Positions 57,536 to 64,000 of a stretch of DNA of 64,000 nucleotides are shown piece after piece. The position numbers and the translations under genes were made by a program. Numbering within the stretch: the first letter of the stretch is position 1; every line of letters starts with the position of its first letter. The notes below the pieces were generated by a model. It was given only the letters and a program-made list of their open reading frames with translations. It ran no database searches and was not told where the DNA came from. The DNA lies in contig NC_092680.1 in assembly GCF_964355755.1 (NCBI RefSeq), forward strand, positions 17,027,001-17,091,000, given 5' to 3'. This DNA comes from Antedon mediterranea (lineage: Eukaryota > Echinodermata > Crinoidea > Comatulida > Antedonidae).

Positions 57536-60500
57536 TTAGTTAAATTAAAAACAGTGGAAGTTCATATAATTGTTCCCTGAATAGGGTTGGACCATAGAGA
57601 TATTATAGTTCACTCTACTTTCTCTATGGTTGGACGTGTGTTACAAGATATTGCCCTTCGTTCGTTTTACACTGCCACTTTAATAGGGGTATCCATTGAA
57701 TATAGCTGTCCAAAGCGAAGTGTTAGTAATTTGACGAAAACTTGCCGAGGCCGGCACTCGTGTACTCGTGCGACGACTTCCGAAGTGAATGCTCTAGCGG
57801 TCTTCTTATAATTATATTATATTCCAATTCTTTTGTTGGTCAAAACGTACGTGTCGTTACTTATATCCGTCTAAGGCCTACAGGTGATTTTCTCAATACA
57901 CATAATCGAAACAATACAAGGATTATCGGGGCTTTGTTTCCGCCGTTCGATTACCAATAAAGACTACACTTGAAAACGACATTAAGTGCAAGTTGCGTGA
58001 GAAAGGTAACATGGTGGACAAGGCCAGGGCCAATTCACTTCTGGTATACTATTATAATAAATATTAATTTTTTTTTCCAAAGAAAGACTTCCTTTATTAT
58101 TTGAGCAGCACTCACCTATGTGACCTACATAATTTTACACATAACCACCCACAAAATGCTTTCCCTTTTGTTATTTTGGTAAACTGTTTATATCGTACTG
58201 GTCTGATTGAATCGGATAACATTTTGTGGCTTTATCAACATTTTCATAGGCCACCTATTTATTATTCATTACTGTAATTTAAGTATGAAAATAATACATG
58301 TATATCAAGCGATGGATTTCATAGGAATATTTGTCCATTTTTTCATGTTTGTTGCCTTTGAATAGAATGCATGTAAACGATTGATTGTCATGGGTTTTTT
58401 CAATTGACCTCTTTTGACTAAGTTTCGGTGTTATATACTACAGAGTACAAACTATCGTGCCAAATCAAATTCAGAATACAATCCCTTAGGGCCTAGTGAT
58501 ACAACTCCTATGTGTTGTAATGTTCTATTGCCATTAATTTTTACGAGCGACCTTTCAACACATTCTTTCATGCTCGGTAGTATGTGATTACCATGTGCAT
58601 TTTATTATGATCTAGTTAACCATTATTCTCACATCGACCTTTATTCTTATTGGATAAATCTCAACTGACCTCTATTCTTATAGCCTAGAATAGGAAATGC
58701 AGGAATAGATAGATACATGTTAATAAATGTTACTTCAATAGACACCCAACTAGCAGGCAGGACCTAACAATAAACGTTTGTTTACTTTATTATAATTGTT
58801 AGTACGTGTATAAATACGATACTATAATGCTTGTTTCGCAAACATGTATGCCCTAAAGGCGTTTCCTACGTTATATATTGAAATGATCGTATACGGTACT
58901 TAAACCTGTATTACTTTGATGGATTTTGTTTTCCTGATTTATTTTGTATTTAAGACAGGACCACAATGCAAAACAGGTTTTTCTTTTACCAAATTGTTTA
59001 ATCCTGTATATAAAGATGTTGTTAAATAAATAAATAAATTTCTGTATAGGCTACATCATAAATGGGACGCTACCGACGTCAAAACTATGAATGAAGGAAT
59101 ATCATATTGGTGTACATATTTGTCTCCTCGTAATGGTATAAATAGGAGTGAACATTTTACTTCCTTTGTGCTTTTTTTTATTAATGCGTAATATTACCTC
59201 CTGTAACCAAATCTCTCGTCTCATCAAATATTTCTTTAATAAAAACGTAATATCCTTCCGCGAATGGTGGCTTTATGGGAATCGGATCAAATAATTGATG
59301 GTGTTTTGTGTGTATCTAACGACAATAATGGTTACGGTAGGATGTCAACAAAGTTATCAATGTTATCACTGTTTACCTTTTGGTGCTATATTGGGTTTTA
59401 ACCATGATAAACTCATAAAACTTGTACAGTATGGCATTAGACTCATACATTTATGGTACTCAATTTCAATATTATTTCCCTAAATAAAAGTAAGTCCATT
59501 CTAGAATATGTTTTTCTTATTTTTTTCATATTATAACTTCACGTCCTTTTCACCCATTCACTTCGTAGCCAGGTTCGAATGCAATAATGAAATATTCTTA
59601 GTAAATAACGTATTTATTTGTTTTAACTGAGTTACATTTTATTTGACTTACATTCATTAAATTAACGAGCCTTATTTCTTATAAAAATTAAATAAAAATA
59701 AAACTTTTCAATCACTACTGTATAAATTAAAAAATAATGTGTATTCATAATTTAAAGAGAGAGCGATATAAATCGTCTGTGGTAACAAACAGGCACAACT
59801 TTGGTGAGCACGTACAAATATTGCACCATAATTTTATCAAATTTTCAACATGTGCGCGTCAAGCTGCGACATACGCGCATCGGCGCGCGCGTATAAAACT
59901 CGTTTCATTATCACCGTTTCAACGCGTAAAATAAAGATTCCGTATTTGTGGCGTTACTGACGTAATATATATATATATAAATGGTTTTAACAAGTTGAAC
60001 TTTATTTTGACAAACTTAGTCTGCATCTGGCACAGGAACAACTTTAAGATAAAATCCCTTTGTGGCATTTAAACCATTGCAGAATTCATATTTTTACTTT
60101 CGATTTTGGTTCTCAGTTTAGCAGACATATTTTCTGTAAATAATTTTTTATGAGACAACAAAAAAACATAGACTAGCAATATTGTTATGCGAACTACAGT
60201 AAAATACTTTTTGTTATAAATTGCTAGTACTGTCTTTTGTTGTAGGAAATTAAAATTTTAAATGAAATATGTACATATTTTATTTATGTTCCCTTATTTT
60301 CCATGCATATATTTTAGGACAAACTTGTTTGGGATTACTATAGCGCTATTTCATGAAGATCATGATAAACATTGGCGACAACATAATATTATATATTTCT
60401 TATGTTTAATGTGTATCCATGGTATAACAGTAGTGAACTGTTCAATTCGTCGACCTTGGGTACTGCACGCCATACCATTCTATAGAGAATTCAGTTTATA

Positions 60501-61713
60501 AGCAGGAAGCAATGTTACTACATAAACACGATGAAAAAAAACCCAGGTAGAACATTAACGTAAGACAATTGACACACAGAACAATAACATTAAAACTATA
60601 CTAAAGTTGAGTGCATGTTCGGAATTAGGAAGATGCCCATATATAACGAGGCTTGAATAGTCGCCAGAGAAATATCGTTTCAGAGATCAGTCGAATAATA
60701 ATGCAAATTTCATCATTTTGAGCTCGCTAAAGGCAAGGTCATTAATCACCAAGGGAGCATGCTTGTTTTCCAGCGTGTTTTCCTGTTCGGTTTTGACGAT
60801 GTAGGCTTAAAATATTTAGGTAATGCATAAATAGTACGTATACACTAACAAAAGGAAACTGTTCTTTACAAAAATGTACCTTTGTTTTTATATTTCTTTT
60901 TTGTCTTATCTTTAAAATATCAAGTTTAAGAATTAGGCCTAAATACAACTAGTTTATTGTATTAAAATCATCCCTCCTCTTTCCTATATTACTCATCATC
61001 ACTAACATATGTTGCGAAAAGTACTGATTTGAAGAACTGTACACTATTATGTTTTAAATTGTATAAGCAGTCCAGTAAATCATTGTGTATAGTCGCTCTG
61101 GAAAGGATTAACCACGGTAAATGAATACCGTATACATTTAATCCAATGCAACTCAGAGCGAGTGTTTTCAAAAGTTCGTTCATATTCAATCACGTCATCA
61201 CTGAATAATTGAGTGAGTTAATTTAATATCAGATCCATTTACGTGATAACTGAAAAGTTGCAAACGATATACAGTATTTGAAATATCACGATTTAATGTA
61301 TGACAATGAATATGCAGCGAATCGGGGTAATTTGCTTTCCTGTCTTAATCTAGTATCACGCATTAACATATTTCTTAGCTTTCAAAACGAAAGATTTTAT
61401 TTTCAAAACGGAATTGAAATTCCATTTATATTATACTTTGTGACATTACTATCAGGAGACGCTTCTATTAAGGGGACACTTTCTCATTGAACGATCGAAG
61501 GAGGACAACATTTTTCTTTGTACCTGAAAACATTTCTATACGTTTATTGAAAACGATTATCTCATTTTTTCGGTACTGGAAGAATTCTTTGTTTAATATC
61601 TCCGATTTTCCGTTGTGTACAAAATAAAACAATAACGAAACATTGAAACGACGTTTTTGGCATAACTTTGACTGTCTTAATTCAAAGAGTGTAATATCAC
61701 CTACTGTTAGCCT

Positions 61714-61825
61714 GTAGGTGGGGGTAACATTACCCACCCAACACCGGTGGGTGAGGGTAACATTACCCACAATACGCCGGTAGGTGTGGGTAATACTATC
61801 CAGGTTAAGCTCATGGGTGAGCACC
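61714..61825. repeat. 33-bp minisatellite with nested palindrome, ~3.3 copies
   Basis: Units start at 61714, 61747 and 61780. Each begins GTAGGTGGGGGTAACATTAC or a variant. Inside each unit GGGTAACATTACCC is almost self-complementary. The minus-strand frame through it (HTYRRIVGNVTLTH...) is a by-product. Confidence 0.9.
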
Positions 61826-63324
61826 AAAACCTAATTAAATCAAACTGTTGTTTATGGTATGCTGACGCAGGCCTACTGTATTTCAATTGTCTCGAAATAT
61901 AACATACCAACGATGTCTAAAATAATGAAAGAATTATATTGAATATATGACAGAATACTGATATACGTAGCATGTTGATACACAGAGACCCCCTTTTTCT
62001 GGAAACCCTAAGGGGACATTTTTCATGAAACGAACGAAGGACGATACATACAGTACTGCAATATTAAGGAGACATTTTGTAGAGTTCCAAGGTGGTCCCT
62101 AATAGGGGTTTGTACTGGTTCTGACGTTCTAATTGTATTGTGAGACTGCCGTGTGTAATTTACACTCGGTCTAAAGCAAGAGAATTGGTAGAAAATTTCA
62201 CGTAGAATGTCGTGGGTTTTCTTCTTCCGTTGGGTGATTCACTTATTATTATATCCGAACCCTGCCAACAAAATGCTTAACTCGAGCGATTTGAGGATTG
62301 AAGCATAGACACGGTGACGGGCTTAAAATTGGTGACGAAAGGAGAGCGACAAGCTTGGTTGAAGCCGTCATTGTCTGGCAGATGATAACAGGGCCTAGCC
62401 TAATTCGTTGTGTATTAAAGGAAGGGAGCCTGTAACAAAATTATCGGCGAAATAAGCTAATTCAATTACCCTATTCTAAAACGTGCAAACATTACACAAC
62501 TTTTGTTCTAATACCGTAATGGTTTAGCTTCAAAACTACTCGACTAAACGAGAGGTCATTCTAGGATGCGATAGCATAAAAATGACATTTGTTAACCATG
62601 ATATATATAGGATCAGCGAGGTTTGTGGATTAGATTATTTTAAATTAAACCATTCGATAATACAATACAATACTATAGTCACCAAAAAACATAGTAAACG
62701 AACTTTCAAAATACAACGATGTCAAATGTAAATGATGTGAGAAAATGAATCAGAATTTTAACATAAATTTGTTTGCTCCGATCGAAATAGGAACATTCAA
62801 ATGTGTGAATCATTATTTAGGCTAGTATACGACCATGTAATATATAACAGTAGACTTGAGCTCTGAAAGCCGTAGTATAAATTATCCATTTATTCATAAA
62901 TTAATTGGTACTGTAGGCCTATGCAGAAGTTCATATTCGATCATTAAAATGTAATCAGTACCTTGAATAGTAAACGTATCTCGGTGGAATGTAACCCAGA
63001 GATATGACCAGTGATTGACCTAGTGGACAATACAATCAATCTATTCTTTGAAGGGCTCGAGTCAAGTTAATCGCCTTGAGTTAAATCTATTGTTCATGCA
63101 AGGATCAAATCGATTCAATCGAAGATGGAAGTGACCATTGTAAGTCCGAAAAGCACACTTGAATAAGAAGGGGGTAGATTAAGGGAACTTAATTAACTCA
63201 GTAGACAATACGTTAACCTTTAATCTCGGGGCCAATCTGTGCTCATCTAAGAACTGTCTAAAAAAGAAACAATAATGATTACTGCAGGACATAAATTTCT
63301 GCAGATATTTTTTGCATAACTTAC

Positions 63325-63857
63325 CTTACTCGTAGCCGTTGCTCCAGACGATCCATTCACTGGTATATTTGTAACACTCACGGCTACATAGTCATTATAA
63401 ACCAGTGGCCATGCACCAGACACTTTACACGTTTGAAATTCATCATAAAACGTTCTTAAATGCGGGTCTCCAAAAATGCCACAATGTGCTAAATCCTCCG
63501 TCTTACGAGAACCACGATAGTCACATGTATTGTCTCGTTGTGGTGGCGTAGGACGGGGTCTCCGCGCAGTGACCGTTAACTCCCGCGTCCCCTTTGGACG
63601 ACGGGTAGTTGTCGGGACGTTTGCTAAAACATTTTCACAGTCGTATAGCTGCATATAATCAGGAATGTATGTTGTGATTGTGTGGTAGTTAAGGTTTCCA
63701 CGACATGAACTAGCCGTCCTCTGGGTACAAGTTCGATATCTTTCCAGAGCTTGACAACGTAATAGAACGTCAGATTCAGCGAGAGAGTCTGTAGCTGAAG
63801 AGTACTGCTTTGTACAACGAACTACTTTACAATCAGACGACGAAAATTGAGTACAAG
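63325..63857 (-). CDS. RGM: RGM, internal exon with the N-terminal domain and GDPH site
   Basis: The acceptor (CTTTGTAG) is at 63858 and the donor at 63324. Two bases plus 177 codons continue a reading frame from an upstream exon outside the window, which must hold the start and signal peptide. RGM hallmarks in order are the Cys-rich start (CTQFSSSDCKVVRC), the block YRTCTQRTASSCRGNLNYH, then CDYRGSR, CGIFGDPHLRTFYDEFQTCK and GAWPLVYNDYVAVSVTNIPV, followed by ATATSK. GDPH (63460-63471) is the acid-labile Asp-Pro self-cleavage site of the family, within a partial von Willebrand D domain. The RGD of vertebrate RGMs at the CRGD position is RGN here (63694-63702). An extra Pro/Thr/Arg-rich linker (TTTRRPKGTREL..ARRPRPTPPQR) precedes the D domain. 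Confidence 0.96.
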
Positions 63858-64000
63858 CTACAAAGGAAGATATTTAAAGTGTTATATATTTTGTTCTTTT
63901 GTTGAAGAATGCCTTGGTTAGAATATGAACGTTTATTTACGTGTACGATATCAACATTGGTATAAATATTGGTCTTAACGCCTAGGACTCAACGCGAGGA
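63858..64000 (-). other. Start of the upstream RGM intron
   Basis: Intronic sequence only. The first RGM exon, its promoter and the signal peptide lie beyond the right end of the window. Confidence 0.8.

Larger units (their letters stand above)
51637..63324 (-). other. 11.7-kb RGM intron
   Basis: Phase 0 between the TSK and ISVV codons, with donor GTAAGT at 63319-63324 and the acceptor at 51637. It contains MITEs, minisatellites and a dispersed inverted pair, listed separately. I found no nested gene. Open frames of 60-80 codons (for example 55111-55299, 57587-57811, 60262-60501) have no recognisable similarity, and I regard them as chance. Long stretches (58.0-61.2 kb and 62.1-63.2 kb) hold nothing I can identify. 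Confidence 0.85.

Overview
This is a eukaryotic nuclear window. It is AT-rich, with small coding exons separated by long introns, many short inverted-repeat transposons, a canonical eukaryotic tRNA-Ser, and an unusually large share of tandem repeats. The abundance of AGGCCTA/TAGGCC words, the presence of an RGM-family gene and the Penelope-type retroelement debris fit a marine invertebrate deuterostome, most likely an echinoderm. That assignment is inference, not something the sequence proves.

The left 27.8 kb is almost entirely satellite DNA in five unrelated families laid end to end: a 98-bp/~470-bp hairpin-bearing family (116-3560), a 285-bp nested-palindrome family with a 765-bp higher-order form (3740-7720), a 75-bp AT-rich family (8200-9730), a roughly 280-copy 57-bp family (10483-26477) and an ~87-bp family (26655-27785). 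The long open reading frames there are periodic by-products of repeat units whose lengths are multiples of three. I do not call them genes.

From 28 to 35.3 kb the sequence is non-coding and rich in mobile elements: TIR elements, a duplicated tRNA-like locus, two hammerhead-ribozyme-like motifs, a Penelope-like retroelement remnant (GIY-YIG C-terminus) bracketed by perfect 35-bp inverted repeats, and a 1.4-kb inverted-repeat element inserted directly against it.

The real protein genes are all on the minus strand. (1) A complete five-exon CENP-X (MHF2) gene lies at 35787-38584. None of its exons is long enough to show up as an open reading frame; I recovered it from splice sites and protein similarity. 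(2) A tandemly duplicated three-exon gene lies at 41092-42964 and 44174-46046, encoding basic/acidic proteins of 528 and 531 residues that I do not recognise. Each copy carries a 24-bp minisatellite array 3' of it. (3) Two exons of a repulsive guidance molecule (RGM) gene lie at 63325-63857 and 50935-51636. They are separated by an 11.7-kb intron, and the signal-peptide exon is outside the window. A tRNA-Ser(AGA) lies on the plus strand just upstream of CENP-X.

Most of the remaining space holds MITE families (one about 179 bp long with five complete or broken copies), small minisatellites and featureless AT-rich DNA. The most interesting items are the hammerhead/Penelope cassette, the cryptic CENP-X gene, the minisatellite-bounded gene duplication, the two-strand-open 57-bp megasatellite and a 28-bp snap-back insertion with a 9-bp target duplication.
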